Of a stretch of DNA of 38,831 bases, positions 15,252 to 23,398 are shown piece after piece. This DNA comes from Syntrophomonas sp. DTU019 (lineage in GTDB: Bacteria > Bacillota > Syntrophomonadia > Syntrophomonadales > Syntrophomonadaceae), in NCBI GenBank assembly GCA_001512785.1, contig LFSQ01000038.1, positions 1-38,831 on the forward strand, read 5' to 3'. Numbering within the stretch: position 1 is the stretch's first letter; each line of letters begins with the position of its first letter. The position numbers and the translations under genes were made by a program. The notes under the pieces were generated by a model. That model saw only the letters and a program-made list of their open reading frames with translations. It had not been told where the DNA came from and made no database searches.

Positions 15252-16202
15252 TCACGCCTTACTGAGTCCCAAGGCCTCTTTGCACTGGATCAGCCAGGTG
15301 ATGACGCGGTTGACCGGTGTTTCTATCCCTAAGCCTTCACCCAACCTTACTACCGCACCGTTTAAGGCCTCTATTTCGGTCTTGCGGCCTTGTTGAATGT
15401 CCTGCAGCATGGAAGCCCGGTGAGCTGCGGTGGAAGGAAGCAGCTGCTGGTAAAAGGTGCTGCGATAAGCCTCAGCATCCTCCCAGGGAACGGGCTGCTT
15501 TAGGGCTTTTAGGACCGCAAATATTTCGCTGATTATTTGGTCCATCAGCTGACGGCTCCACTCCATCTCCGCCAGTTTCCCGTAAGGTACCTCCAGAATG
15601 GCACCCAGAGGGTTTAAGGCCGAGTTATAAATGATTTTTGCCCATAAAAAATCCATGATATTGGGTGAAACCCGGGTGGGAATGCCGGCCCGGCTGAAAA
15701 CCTCAGCCAGTACCTGCAACCGGGCTGTATCCAGCAGTTGCTCCGGCTGGCCGATGAGCACATCATCAGCTATAACCGTTACTTCTGAAATACCGGGCTG
15801 TAAAGTTACCGCACCGAAAATCACCCGTCCCAGAACCAGGTGATGAGCGGCAATGTATTTACAAGCGGCTTCGTAATTGCCGTAGCCGTTTTGCGCCAGA
15901 AGCACATAGGTGGTATCCTTAATATAGGGTTTCAGCACTTGAGATACAGCATCGGTCTGGAATGCTTTAACGGTAACAATGATCAAATCAAAATCAACCT
16001 CATCCAATTGGTTGATGCAGGTTGCAACCCGGTCCAAAAATGCCTGGTGCTCACCCCAGATGCCCCGCACCTGTACACCCTGGCGATCTATACAGGACGC
16101 GACCGAAGGGATGTCGATACCAAACACTTTATGACCGGCCTTTTTTAAAAGACACGAATATACTGTTCCCAAAGCCCCCAGGCCAAATACTAAAACGTTC
16201 AT
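15252..16202 (-). CDS. Ketopantoate reductase family protein (PanE/ApbA)
   Basis: The 316-residue protein begins with the Rossmann motif VFGLGALGTVYSCLLKKAGH (residues 4-23) and continues with VKAFQTD and LLAQNGYGN, a C-terminal helical domain containing WAKIIYNSALNPLGAI (substrate Lys and Asn), and SMLQDIQQGRKTEIEALNG. It would reduce 2-dehydropantoate to pantoate with NADPH for CoA synthesis, but many clostridial paralogs act on other keto acids and no panB/panC is present. A TATAAT on the minus strand lies only seven bases before the ATG and the ribosome binding site is weak. The gene is isolated and flanked by direct repeats. Confidence 0.85.
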   Translation of the reverse strand: MNVLVFGLGALGTVYSCLLKKAGHKVFGIDIPSVASCIDRQGVQVRGIWGEHQAFLDRVATCINQLDEVDFDLIIVTVKAFQTDAVSQVLKPYIKDTTYVLLAQNGYGNYEAACKYIAAHHLVLGRVIFGAVTLQPGISEVTVIADDVLIGQPEQLLDTARLQVLAEVFSRAGIPTRVSPNIMDFLWAKIIYNSALNPLGAILEVPYGKLAEMEWSRQLMDQIISEIFAVLKALKQPVPWEDAEAYRSTFYQQLLPSTAAHRASMLQDIQQGRKTEIEALNGAVVRLGEGLGIETPVNRVITWLIQCKEALGLSKA

Positions 16203-16224
16203 TTTTCCATTATACTTTATGTGT

Positions 16225-16254
16225 GGTGCCTGGCACCACAGTTATTTACTTATT
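16225..16254. repeat. 30-bp direct repeat, copy 2
   Basis: GGTGCC-T-GGCACC followed by ACAGTTATTTACTTATT; differs from copy 1 at the palindrome centre and one other base. It sits immediately upstream of the minus-strand ketopantoate reductase-like gene and ends 40 bp before the plus-strand hydrolase. Confidence 0.85.
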
Positions 16255-16294
16255 GTGGTTGACCGCGACTTAAATTTGGGAAAGGGAGAAGGAT

Positions 16295-17068
16295 ATGCCC
16301 GATTACAGTTATGTGGACCAGCCCCAGGTGTTGCAGTATCTGTTTTACCCCCGCTACGATGCCAGTGAGAATCCCCCCGGAAGCTACGATCATTTTGTTG
16401 AGGTAGGAGATAATGTGCGGGTGGCCTGTCGTTTTTATTTGGCTGACCCGGATTGGCCGTGGATGCTGTACTTTCACGGCAACGGTGAAGTAGCCAGCGA
16501 TTATGACCAGATAGCCCTCTTTTACCAGTTCTGCAGGGTAAATCTGGCAGTGGCCGATTACCGCGGTTACGGATTGAGCCAGGGCAGGCCGACGGTGGCA
16601 GCTCTCATCAGCGATGCGGAAAAGGTCTGGACGGAAGTAAACCGGTACGTCAAGGAAAGCTATGCACAGGCGGTAAGCTGGGTTATGGGGCGCTCCATGG
16701 GCAGTATCGCAGCATTGCACCTAGCTTATCGATTCCCACAGGAGATGCAGGGTTTCATCATTGAGAGCGGCTTTGCCTGCGTAACCCGCCTTATCACCCA
16801 TTTGGGAATTATGGCCCCAAATCCACAATTAAAAAGCATCGAAGCAGAGTGTTTGGAGATGATAAAGCAAATTGAGGTGCCGGCCTTGATCCTGCACGGG
16901 GATCGCGATACCCTGGTACCCTGGTCTGAGGGCAAACTGGTATACGATACCCTTGGTTCAGCTGATAAGCAAATGCTTGCCATACCCGGAGCCAGTCACA
17001 ATGACATTATTTTCTGCGATATGCCGCGCTATTTTGGGGCTATTGAGCAGTTTGTAAACAAATGTTAA
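16295..17068 (+). CDS. Alpha/beta hydrolase
   Basis: The 257-residue protein has the alpha/beta hydrolase layout: oxyanion region LYFHGNGEVASDY, nucleophile elbow GRSMGS (Ser near 132), acid in LHGDRDTLVPW and the catalytic His of GASHND. It resembles the BEM46/YtmA-like serine hydrolases. No signal peptide is present. The ATG has GGGAGAAGG upstream. Substrate unknown; no operon partner is certain, though the HD protein starts 46 bp later on the same strand. Confidence 0.88.
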   Translation: MPDYSYVDQPQVLQYLFYPRYDASENPPGSYDHFVEVGDNVRVACRFYLADPDWPWMLYFHGNGEVASDYDQIALFYQFCRVNLAVADYRGYGLSQGRPTVAALISDAEKVWTEVNRYVKESYAQAVSWVMGRSMGSIAALHLAYRFPQEMQGFIIESGFACVTRLITHLGIMAPNPQLKSIEAECLEMIKQIEVPALILHGDRDTLVPWSEGKLVYDTLGSADKQMLAIPGASHNDIIFCDMPRYFGAIEQFVNKC

Positions 17069-17114
17069 GCATACTCTTTATACTATTTTGTCCAGGCAAG
17101 GGGAATAGTAAAGT

Positions 17115-17903
17115 ATGATAACATCGAGGTGTGGAAGGCTGATTCACCTGGATAAAGCCTGGATACACAGTGATCCCTGGGGGGCTTATCGCCTGGTGCT
17201 GCTGGCGGCGCGATTCGATATGGCAATTGCCACCGACACTGTAGAATTGATCAAGTCGGTTGATTTCACCCGGTTGGACAAAGGGCACATCTTCCCGGAA
17301 TTGAGCAAACTGCTGCTATCAGAGCGGCCCTCACAGGGTCTGCGCTATATGTTTAGATGCGGCATCCTAAAGCAGGTCCATCCCCTGCTTTTTGCCCTGG
17401 TGGGCTGCCGGCAGGAAGAAAGCCATCACCCCGAAGGCGATGCTTTTCAACATACCCTCCTGGTGGTAGAGCAATGCCGGAAGCGCTTACAGGACTCGGC
17501 CCATCCCCTGGTATTGATGTGGGCGGCTTTGCTGCACGATATCGGCAAGCCAGCAACCACCGCTTATCATAAAGGCAAGCTTACCGCTTACGGTCATGAT
17601 GTAGCCGGCAGCAGGCTGGCGGTCAGTTTTTTAACCGAGCTCAAGGCCCCGCCAGAGGTGGTAAATGCTGTGCAGCAGCTGGTCAGAGAGCATATGCAGC
17701 CGGTGTTGTTGTATAAACAAAAGGACAAGGTCAGCGATAGAGCCATTCGCCGCTTGCTGGCCAGAGTCGATATCAAAGAATTGTTGCTGCTGTCGGAGGC
17801 CGATTATACAGGCAGGGGAATCACAAGGGACTATCAACCCATAAAGAACTGGTTGTGCCGGCGCATAGAACAATTGCAAATGCCTGGTGCGGATAAATCG
17901 TAA
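17115..17903 (+). CDS. HD-domain protein resembling the C-terminal part of a CCA-adding enzyme
   Basis: The 262-residue protein starts with a segment like the neck of tRNA nucleotidyltransferases (DPWGAYRLVLLAARFDMAI and LSKLLLSERPSQGLRYMFRCGIL), then an HD phosphohydrolase domain (about 105-215) with HHPEGDAFQHTLLVV, AALLHDIGKP and HDVAGS. The nucleotidyltransferase head (GSxxRD and Asp pair) is absent and no trace of it lies upstream. The start ATG at 17115 has only GGGG at a long distance, so the exact start is uncertain. It could be a standalone HD phosphohydrolase descended from a CCA-type enzyme. Open reading frame integrity argues against simple decay. Confidence 0.75.
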   Translation: MITSRCGRLIHLDKAWIHSDPWGAYRLVLLAARFDMAIATDTVELIKSVDFTRLDKGHIFPELSKLLLSERPSQGLRYMFRCGILKQVHPLLFALVGCRQEESHHPEGDAFQHTLLVVEQCRKRLQDSAHPLVLMWAALLHDIGKPATTAYHKGKLTAYGHDVAGSRLAVSFLTELKAPPEVVNAVQQLVREHMQPVLLYKQKDKVSDRAIRRLLARVDIKELLLLSEADYTGRGITRDYQPIKNWLCRRIEQLQMPGADKS

Positions 17904-17956
17904 AACCAGTCCCCTCATAATTCAAAGCATGGCAGTATTAACTGCAACAACCTGAT

Positions 17957-18517
17957 TTAAGGCTGCCGGTATTGGTGATAGCTCATAAAATGCTTCAGCG
18001 CGATCATCGCCCCGAGTACAGCCAGCCAGGTTAAGGGACCGGTGCTCAAGGCCAGGATTGCTACGGCTATTGCCCCGCATGCTGAGGCTACGTCATCCTG
18101 CCGCCTCAGAGCATAAACCAGCAGCCATGCAATTACAAAAACCGCAATGGCTAAATGCTGGCCTGACCACAAGAGACCGCCCAAGCCGGCAGCCAGACCT
18201 TTACCACCCGAAAACTTCAGCCAAACAGGCCAGATATGGCCGCTCACCGCTGCTGCCAGCCCCAATAAAGGGTCAACCCCGCAATAGGCCGCAATACAGG
18301 CTGCGATGGCCCCTTTTCCACAGTCCACCGCAAACACCGCCACAGCGGGCAGCCAGCCCATGATCAGGCGCGTGTTCATAGTGCCTATATTGCCTGAACC
18401 ATGCTCTCGAATGTCCAGATTGTAGCAGAATTTGCCCATCAGATAAGCGCTGGGAATGCTCCCTATCAGGTAACAAAGGGCTATAACCCCAATTATCAGC
18501 CAGTAGTCATGTGCCAT
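17957..18517 (-). CDS. Glycerol-3-phosphate acyltransferase PlsY family
   Basis: The 186-residue membrane protein has the PlsY motifs GSIPSAYLMGK, HGSGNIGTMNT and KFSGGKGLAAGLG, with about five membrane spans. PlsY transfers an acyl group from acyl-phosphate to glycerol-3-phosphate, the first step of phospholipid synthesis. It stands alone on the minus strand. NIGTMN replaces the more common NxGATN, so it may be a paralog rather than the only PlsY of the cell. Confidence 0.88.
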   Translation of the reverse strand: MAHDYWLIIGVIALCYLIGSIPSAYLMGKFCYNLDIREHGSGNIGTMNTRLIMGWLPAVAVFAVDCGKGAIAACIAAYCGVDPLLGLAAAVSGHIWPVWLKFSGGKGLAAGLGGLLWSGQHLAIAVFVIAWLLVYALRRQDDVASACGAIAVAILALSTGPLTWLAVLGAMIALKHFMSYHQYRQP

Positions 18518-18858
18518 GCTTCTCTTCCCATCCTGCCTGGCATTATTTTGCCGGGATACGGGTAAATCCCCGCAGCAGTGCCAGGAAACTGCCGGTATTT
18601 CCCGGTTATATAATTCCGGCCGGTCATACTTTGTTCCGGGCTAATTGCCTTATGCCGGTGTAATTCGGCACGGGTACAGGGATAGTCCTGCACGCTCCGC
18701 GAAGTCGCACAGCAAAGCCAAATTGACTCATTGAGTCGGTCAAAAGCAGCTTCATGGCGAGGGCAGTTTTTAACATAACCAATTATTATTTAATGTATAA
18801 TCATCTATATGATATAGTAGGGTTAGACACAGATTAACAAGCCGAAAGGATGAGAGCA
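18518..18858 (+). promoter_or_regulatory. Intergenic region upstream of yedF with promoter-like elements
   Basis: About 340 bp with no gene. It contains a 13-bp palindrome GACTCA-T-TGAGTC at 18725-18737 and an A/T-rich tract with TATAAT at 18796-18801, a likely -10 for yedF; no -35 with correct spacing is clear. The palindrome could be an operator. Confidence 0.4.
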
Positions 18859-19431
18859 TTGCCGTACAAAATAGATGCCCGGGGTTTAAACTGCCCTGAA
18901 CCGGTAATTCTCACCAAGAAGGGCATAGACCTGGGTGAGGAGCATATTGAGATAGTGGTGGACAATCTGGCTGCACGGGAGAATGTCAGCAAAATGGGCA
19001 TCAGCCAGGGTTATGAGGTAAATGTTGAAGAAAAGGGTGAGGAATTCCACATCACCCTGTTGAAAAAAGCCGCTTCCCGGGTCGCCGCAGAACCGAGCCA
19101 GGAGGTTTCGATTTTGGTCAAAAGCGATCTCTTCGGGAACGGCGACGTTGAGTTGGGGCAGACCCTGATGAAAAGCTTTTTATACACCTTAAATGAGACC
19201 GCCGGGGTAAAATATGTGGTATTCATGAACCGTGGGGTCTTGCTGACCATCGCCGGCTCTCCGGTGCTGGACCATTTAGAGGCCCTGGAAGAAAAAGGGG
19301 TGTCGGTTTTGAGCTGCGGCACCTGTCTGGATTATTATCAGGTCAGGGATCAGCTGGCGGTAGGAGCGGTCACCAACATGTATTCTGCCCTGGAGATTCT
19401 GACCAGTACAGCGCGCAACCTCACCATTTAA
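18859..19431 (+). CDS. yedF: YedF-type selenium metabolism protein (TusA plus DsrE domains)
   Basis: The protein has a TusA-like domain with the conserved cysteine (IDARGLNCPEPVILTKKGI, residues 3-75) and a DsrE-like domain (85-190) with SCGTCLDYYQVRDQLAVGAVTNMY. This architecture is the YedF family, which is found with selenium-handling genes and selD. A TTG at 18859 preceded by AAAGGA gives the typical N-terminus; an ATG at 18850 sits on top of the ribosome binding site. The next gene, 19 bp downstream, is a cysteine desulfurase-like enzyme, suggesting joint sulfur/selenium transfer. A second, degenerate copy lies at 4647-5234. Confidence 0.88.
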   Translation: MPYKIDARGLNCPEPVILTKKGIDLGEEHIEIVVDNLAARENVSKMGISQGYEVNVEEKGEEFHITLLKKAASRVAAEPSQEVSILVKSDLFGNGDVELGQTLMKSFLYTLNETAGVKYVVFMNRGVLLTIAGSPVLDHLEALEEKGVSVLSCGTCLDYYQVRDQLAVGAVTNMYSALEILTSTARNLTI

Positions 19432-19450
19432 AAGAAGGCAGGTACTTTAA

Positions 19451-20590
19451 ATGATTTATATGGACAATGCCGCTACCAGTTTTCCCAAGCCGGAAGCGGT
19501 ATACCGGGCAATTGATCATTTTAACCGCAACCTCGGGGGCAGTCCGGGGCGGGGCAGTCATCAATCCACATTGAGAGCAGGGGCCATCCTGCTGGAATGC
19601 CGGGAATTGCTGGCCAGATTGTTCAATATTGGCGATGCCGCCCAAATTGCCTTTACCGCCAATATTACTGAAGCCATCAATATCGGGCTAAAAGGGGTGC
19701 TTAAGCCGGGTGATCACATCATTACCAGCAGCATGGAGCATAATGCTGTAGCCCGCCCGCTGCATGCACTGACCCGGCAGGGTATTGAATGGACCAGGAT
19801 TCCCTGTGGCCCGGATGGCAGTTTGGATCCGGCTGACATCGAGCCGGGCATCAAGGCCAATACTCGTATGATCTGCATGCTGCATGCCTCTAACCTGACC
19901 GGAACCATCCTTCCCATCGCGGAGGTGGGGAGAATCGCCGCCCGGCATGGGCTGATTTTTATGGTGGACAGCGCTCAGACCGCAGGTGTGCTCCCCATCG
20001 ATGTAGAGCAGTATCATATAGATATTCTTACCTTTACCGGCCATAAAAGCCTGTTGGGGCCTCAGGGAACAGGGGGTATTTATGTTGATCCCCGCATCGA
20101 GCTAGGCCTGCTCAAAGAAGGCGGTACGGGATCCTCTTCCGAGCTCCTGGATCAACCTGTAACCATGCCGGATCGGCTGGAATCCGGTACCCCTAATACA
20201 CCTGGTATCGCCGGGCTGGCTGCCGGGGTTAATTTCATTTTAAAAACCGGCCTGGAGGTTATTCGCCGCCATGAGCGGGAGCTTACCGATATACTGATCC
20301 GTGAGCTTAGCCGTATACCCGGTCTTTCAATCTACGGTCCGCTTGACAGCCGGCGGCAGACCGCGATAGTATCCTTCAACATCGATGGGATTGATTGCGG
20401 GGAAGTGAGTCTACGTTTGGACCAGGATTATGGCATCATAACCCGTTCGGGAATGCACTGTGCCCCATTGGCGCATCAGACCATAGGCACATTTGAGCGG
20501 GGGGCTTGTAGAATAAGCCCGGGCTTTTTCAATACTATTGATGAAGTTGAAAAGGTTATCGAGGCCGTGTGGCATATGGCCAGAACATGA
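19451..20590 (+). CDS. Class V aminotransferase, cysteine desulfurase family
   Basis: The 379-residue PLP enzyme begins MIYMDNAATSFPKPEAVY, with the PLP lysine in LTFTGHKSLLGPQGTGGIYV and the persulfide cysteine in SGMHCAPLAHQTIGT. These features fit the SufS/CsdB-like subfamily that often neighbours yedF and selD. It would release sulfur (or selenium from selenocysteine) to an acceptor, likely the YedF upstream. Transcription ends at the strong terminator at 20752. Confidence 0.9.
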   Translation: MIYMDNAATSFPKPEAVYRAIDHFNRNLGGSPGRGSHQSTLRAGAILLECRELLARLFNIGDAAQIAFTANITEAINIGLKGVLKPGDHIITSSMEHNAVARPLHALTRQGIEWTRIPCGPDGSLDPADIEPGIKANTRMICMLHASNLTGTILPIAEVGRIAARHGLIFMVDSAQTAGVLPIDVEQYHIDILTFTGHKSLLGPQGTGGIYVDPRIELGLLKEGGTGSSSELLDQPVTMPDRLESGTPNTPGIAGLAAGVNFILKTGLEVIRRHERELTDILIRELSRIPGLSIYGPLDSRRQTAIVSFNIDGIDCGEVSLRLDQDYGIITRSGMHCAPLAHQTIGTFERGACRISPGFFNTIDEVEKVIEAVWHMART

Positions 20591-20751
20591 GATTGCCTGA
20601 AAGCGTTTCAGCTGAACTAAGCTAGGCAACCACCTTCACTCGGCCGGGCTACGGATAAATTAGCCGACTGGCTAAAGATTTGGTAATTGGATGAAAGATG
20701 GTAAGCTTGTATTCTCATGTCCATCAGGAACAGTCTGTTTATAGCAAAGAA

Positions 20752-20784
20752 AAAATAAGTGGGTTTAATACCCACTTATTTTTT
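20752..20784. terminator. Strong bidirectional terminator
   Basis: AAAATAAGTGGG (20752-20763) pairs with CCCACTTATTTT (20771-20782), a 12-bp stem with a 7-nt loop and T-tracts on both strands. It separates the plus-strand desulfurase and the convergent minus-strand acetate transporter. Confidence 0.9.
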
Positions 20785-20884
20785 AAAACCATCGTTTTAC
20801 TCGAGTACCCCGATAATCTTATGAGACCTGGGGAAGCTCCATTTCCATCCTGTTACAGAATGAAAAAACAGCCCAATTCGATTA

Positions 20885-21502
20885 CTATTCGACTTTGGCT
20901 GCTGCGGGCTTGATCAAGGGACTGCCAACTGGCAGTACAACCTTCTTAAATTCTGTATTTAGTACAATCGCGGCGCTCATGTAGATACCGCATATACCAG
21001 CAATCAGCAGGAAGATACCGGCGATGGGAGCATATTGAGCTTTAGGCAGCCAAGTGCCGTCGGTCAATGCCACCAGAGGTACAGCAACGTCCAGGGCCAG
21101 TACCAGTATGGTCATCACCAGGGGAGCTTTGAAATATGATGGGGTCCACAGCCATAGTACAAACCACAGGGCCATCCACGCCCATCCGTCTATCCTAGTG
21201 TCGACCGCTATCCCGGTCAGCTTTTGGGAATAAACCTTAACAAAGAATTCTAACCCGCCAACCAGCATGAAGAATGCTGAGAAGAACAGGAAGATGTTAC
21301 CACCGGTAACTGCGCCCTCCATCAATTCAATTAAACCCACTATCAACTGTACAACGAAACCACCAATAATCCAGCATCCCAACAAAGGTGCTGCGGTCCC
21401 ATCTACCTTACCGGTCAAGATTGCATAGAAAGTGAAACACGCTACCGCCAGTGCCACCAACCCTGCAGGTGCAGGATTTGCCCAAGATGAATTACCTGAC
21501 AT
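20885..21502 (-). CDS. GPR1/FUN34/YaaH (SatP) family acetate/succinate transporter
   Basis: The 205-residue protein has six membrane spans and the family signature NPAPAGL at residues 9-15, plus GGNIFLFFSAFFMLVGGLEF. Members move acetate, succinate or related short organic acids with protons. AAAGGAGG lies just upstream of the ATG. It is monocistronic, with a roughly 480-nt leader from the promoter at 21989-22017. For an acetate-producing or acetate-using anaerobe it fits core energy metabolism. Confidence 0.92.
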   Translation of the reverse strand: MSGNSSWANPAPAGLVALAVACFTFYAILTGKVDGTAAPLLGCWIIGGFVVQLIVGLIELMEGAVTGGNIFLFFSAFFMLVGGLEFFVKVYSQKLTGIAVDTRIDGWAWMALWFVLWLWTPSYFKAPLVMTILVLALDVAVPLVALTDGTWLPKAQYAPIAGIFLLIAGICGIYMSAAIVLNTEFKKVVLPVGSPLIKPAAAKVE

Positions 21503-21988
21503 CTAAACTCCTCCTTTTTTTCCTCTTCTTAACTTTCAGGATTGCGTTAGGCTGGTTCACCTCCTTTTACAGAAATCCAATGGGCTTGCTGAAGTAAAAC
21601 CAGTTTTCCTCCCGTAAGCCCAAAACAGTGTCACCGGGTTAGAGATTTGTAGATGGTGGTGTATATTCTCTCTGCTTTCTCTATACATACACCACAGGAA
21701 GGTACTGTACCTGAAAGGTAATCAAGGTTGGGCAATTAATAGTTTGTTTTGGCTCTGCTCCCTGCTGCGTTGGCTATGACGAATACAGTATTTCCGGTTT
21801 TCTGTGATCTCCTCGGCCTATCCTTCCTGAAATCGAGGATTAAGTTGGAGGAAAACGTATAATGCTTTAGTTACAGCACATACCCGAAACCGGGCTTCAC
21901 CTGAACGCCTAAACTAAACTAATGTTCGTGCTTTGATTAAACTATTTAATATATGCAATGAGTGTAAATTCTATACATAAGTGATTTT
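21503..21988 (-). other. Long 5' leader of the acetate transporter gene
   Basis: About 480 nt lie between the predicted transcription start and the transporter ATG. The leader contains several foldable segments: TGGTGTAT (21657-21664) with ATACACCA (21687-21694), and the palindrome AGGTAC-T-GTACCT at 21700-21712. It does not match any riboswitch consensus I can recall. No protein is credible in it on either strand. Confidence 0.5.
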
Positions 21989-22017
21989 ATTGTATTGGAC
22001 ATGTAGGGTTTTGTCAA
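21989..22017 (-). promoter_or_regulatory. Sigma-A promoter for the acetate transporter
   Basis: On the minus strand, TTGACA (22017-22012) and TACAAT (21994-21989) are separated by exactly 17 bp, an almost consensus promoter. Transcription would start near 21982, far upstream of the gene. Confidence 0.75.
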
Positions 22018-22174
22018 GAACCTATGCTCCAGGCCCAGTGTGATGTTTTTATGATTATATATATGTGTGCCGCAGCAAAAATATGGACAAAAATTGTGCC
22101 GCAGTCGTTATAGCTAATCGCCTGGCCGGATTGTGCAGATAGTTCAATTCAGTGGTTATAGCTTTGGTCTACAG

Positions 22175-22228
22175 GTATAATATAAGGGTAGTGTATACAG
22201 AAATATATGCAAAATAGGAGGATATAGA
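22175..22228 (+). promoter_or_regulatory. -10 element and ribosome binding site of the TGA-containing gene
   Basis: A TATAAT sits near 22177-22182 with no good -35, and TAGGAGG at 22215-22221 lies seven bases before the ATG at 22229. The strong ribosome binding site supports translation from this ATG, upstream of the in-frame TGA. Confidence 0.55.
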
Positions 22229-22567
22229 ATGAGCTCGGAGGTCATTAGGGTTGAGGTATATCAAGGCGTATCTCCCGCTATGGGGTGAAGCTGTTCAACG
22301 GGTTGTACACTCGGAGACAGTTGTGGAGCAACTGATGCGGAAGCAGTGGAATTACTTCAGGCCGAATTACAGCGAGTATATGGAGATAGAGTACAGTTTG
22401 CCTGCATAGATACCACTCAAACCTCACTTGATTCATTCCCGCTGATATCGCGTGTAGTACAAATGGGTTACAATTTCCCCATTACAGCCATCAATGGAAA
22501 ACCGCGCCTGGCTGGAGGGATAGATATCGACCAGATTAAAAACTTGCTGGACGAGATTTTACCATAG
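22229..22567 (+). CDS. Candidate selenoprotein, thioredoxin-like (in-frame TGA at codon 20)
   Basis: Reading from ATG 22229, codon 20 is TGA (22286-22288), followed without interruption by coding sequence to TAG 22565-22567, giving 112 residues if TGA is Sec. The local motif is PAMG-U-SCSTGC, a Sec-x-Cys pair at the position expected for the redox centre of a thioredoxin-like fold. The remainder (AEAVELLQAELQRVYGD, FACIDTTQ, NFPITAINGKPRLAGGID) resembles YuzD-like small thioredoxin-fold proteins, including the cis-Pro region before a strand. The strong ribosome binding site lies before the TGA, so readthrough is needed. A GTG at 22346 would remove the redox motif. A suitable SECIS-like hairpin follows the TGA. 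Confidence 0.75.
22286..22334 (+). promoter_or_regulatory. Putative bacterial SECIS element
   Basis: After the TGA (22286-22288), CAGTTG (22318-22323) pairs perfectly with CAACTG (22329-22334) around a loop UGGAG. The loop starts 36 nt after the UGA (35 intervening), within the 16-37 nt range described for bacterial SECIS, and carries the G residues expected in the apical loop. A weaker alternative hairpin (22293-22308, loop CGGG) lies closer. Confidence 0.55.
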
Positions 22568-22578
22568 GGTGCAGCGCT

Positions 22579-23376
22579 TTGAAGCAGGAAAGAGAGGAAA
22601 AAACGGGAAAAAGTGAAGATAGCAGGCATCACCCGCTTGAGGGTCTGGTATGTCTGGTAACCGGGGCCTCCCGGGGTATCGGCAGGGCTATTGCCACGGC
22701 TGTGGCTGCTGCCGGGGCTGCGGTAGCCATAAATTACCATCATTCGGAAAAGGCTGCCTTAGCCCTGAAAGAAGAATTGACCGCCAGCGGGAGGCAGGCT
22801 ATAGCAGTTCAGGCAGACGTGAGCGATGCAGCCATGGTTGACCTTATGTTCTTGCAGGTAGAAGAGCAGCTGGGTACAGTGGACCTGCTGGTGAATAATG
22901 CCGGCATCGCTTTTAAAGCCCTGTTGACCGACACCACAGATGAGGATTGGGCCAGGTTATTGGCTGTTAACCTTACCGGGCCGTTTCTCTGTTCACGCCG
23001 GGCTTTACCCTCGATGATACGCAAGCGTTTCGGCCGCATCGTCAATATCGCCTCTATGCAGGGCGTATGTGGAGCATCCTGTGAGGCTGCCTATGCCGCT
23101 TCCAAAGGCGGGCTGATCGCTCTGAGCAAATCCCTGGCGGCGGAGGTGGGACCTTCAGGCATTACCGTAAATGCCATTGCGCCGGGGCCGGTTTTCACCG
23201 ATATGCTGTGCCAGGACCTCGATGAAGGAGAGCTGGCCGAGCTGCTATCATTGCTGCCGGTAGGGCGCTGGGGGCAGCCGGAGGACATCGCCCGGGCCTG
23301 CCTGTTTTTACTGTCGCCTCAAAATTCCTTTGTCAATGGAAGCGTACTGGCTTTAGACGGCGGCTGGAAGGCCTGA
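22579..23376 (+). CDS. Short-chain dehydrogenase/reductase, FabG-like
   Basis: The 265-residue protein has the classical SDR motifs: TGASRGIGRAIA (cofactor), NNAGIAF, the Ser of VNIASMQG and YAASKGG (YxxxK), then APGPVFTDM. It would be an NAD(P)-dependent 3-ketoacyl-ACP or other keto reductase. The TTG start at 22579, 11 bp after the selenoprotein candidate, has a weak ribosome binding site, so coupling to the upstream gene is possible. A 24-residue charged extension precedes the Rossmann fold, and the true start might lie within it. Not in a fatty-acid operon, so the substrate is open. Confidence 0.88.
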   Translation: MKQEREEKTGKSEDSRHHPLEGLVCLVTGASRGIGRAIATAVAAAGAAVAINYHHSEKAALALKEELTASGRQAIAVQADVSDAAMVDLMFLQVEEQLGTVDLLVNNAGIAFKALLTDTTDEDWARLLAVNLTGPFLCSRRALPSMIRKRFGRIVNIASMQGVCGASCEAAYAASKGGLIALSKSLAAEVGPSGITVNAIAPGPVFTDMLCQDLDEGELAELLSLLPVGRWGQPEDIARACLFLLSPQNSFVNGSVLALDGGWKA

Positions 23377-23398
23377 CAGCCGATTTGGAGGTAATCAG

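Noticed and set aside
20698-20913. 71-codon plus-strand frame after the desulfurase gene
   Set aside because: It overlaps a strong bidirectional terminator and the end of the acetate transporter and lacks protein features.
21488-21562. Short leader peptide (GTG) in front of the acetate transporter
   Set aside because: Its GTG overlaps the Shine-Dalgarno-like sequence, leaving no spacing for initiation; the peptide is only basic and low in complexity.
22286-22288. TGA as the end of a truncated or decayed gene
   Set aside because: The downstream frame is clean, Cys-rich at the right place, and followed by a SECIS-like hairpin; a single-base decay cannot be fully excluded without homologs.
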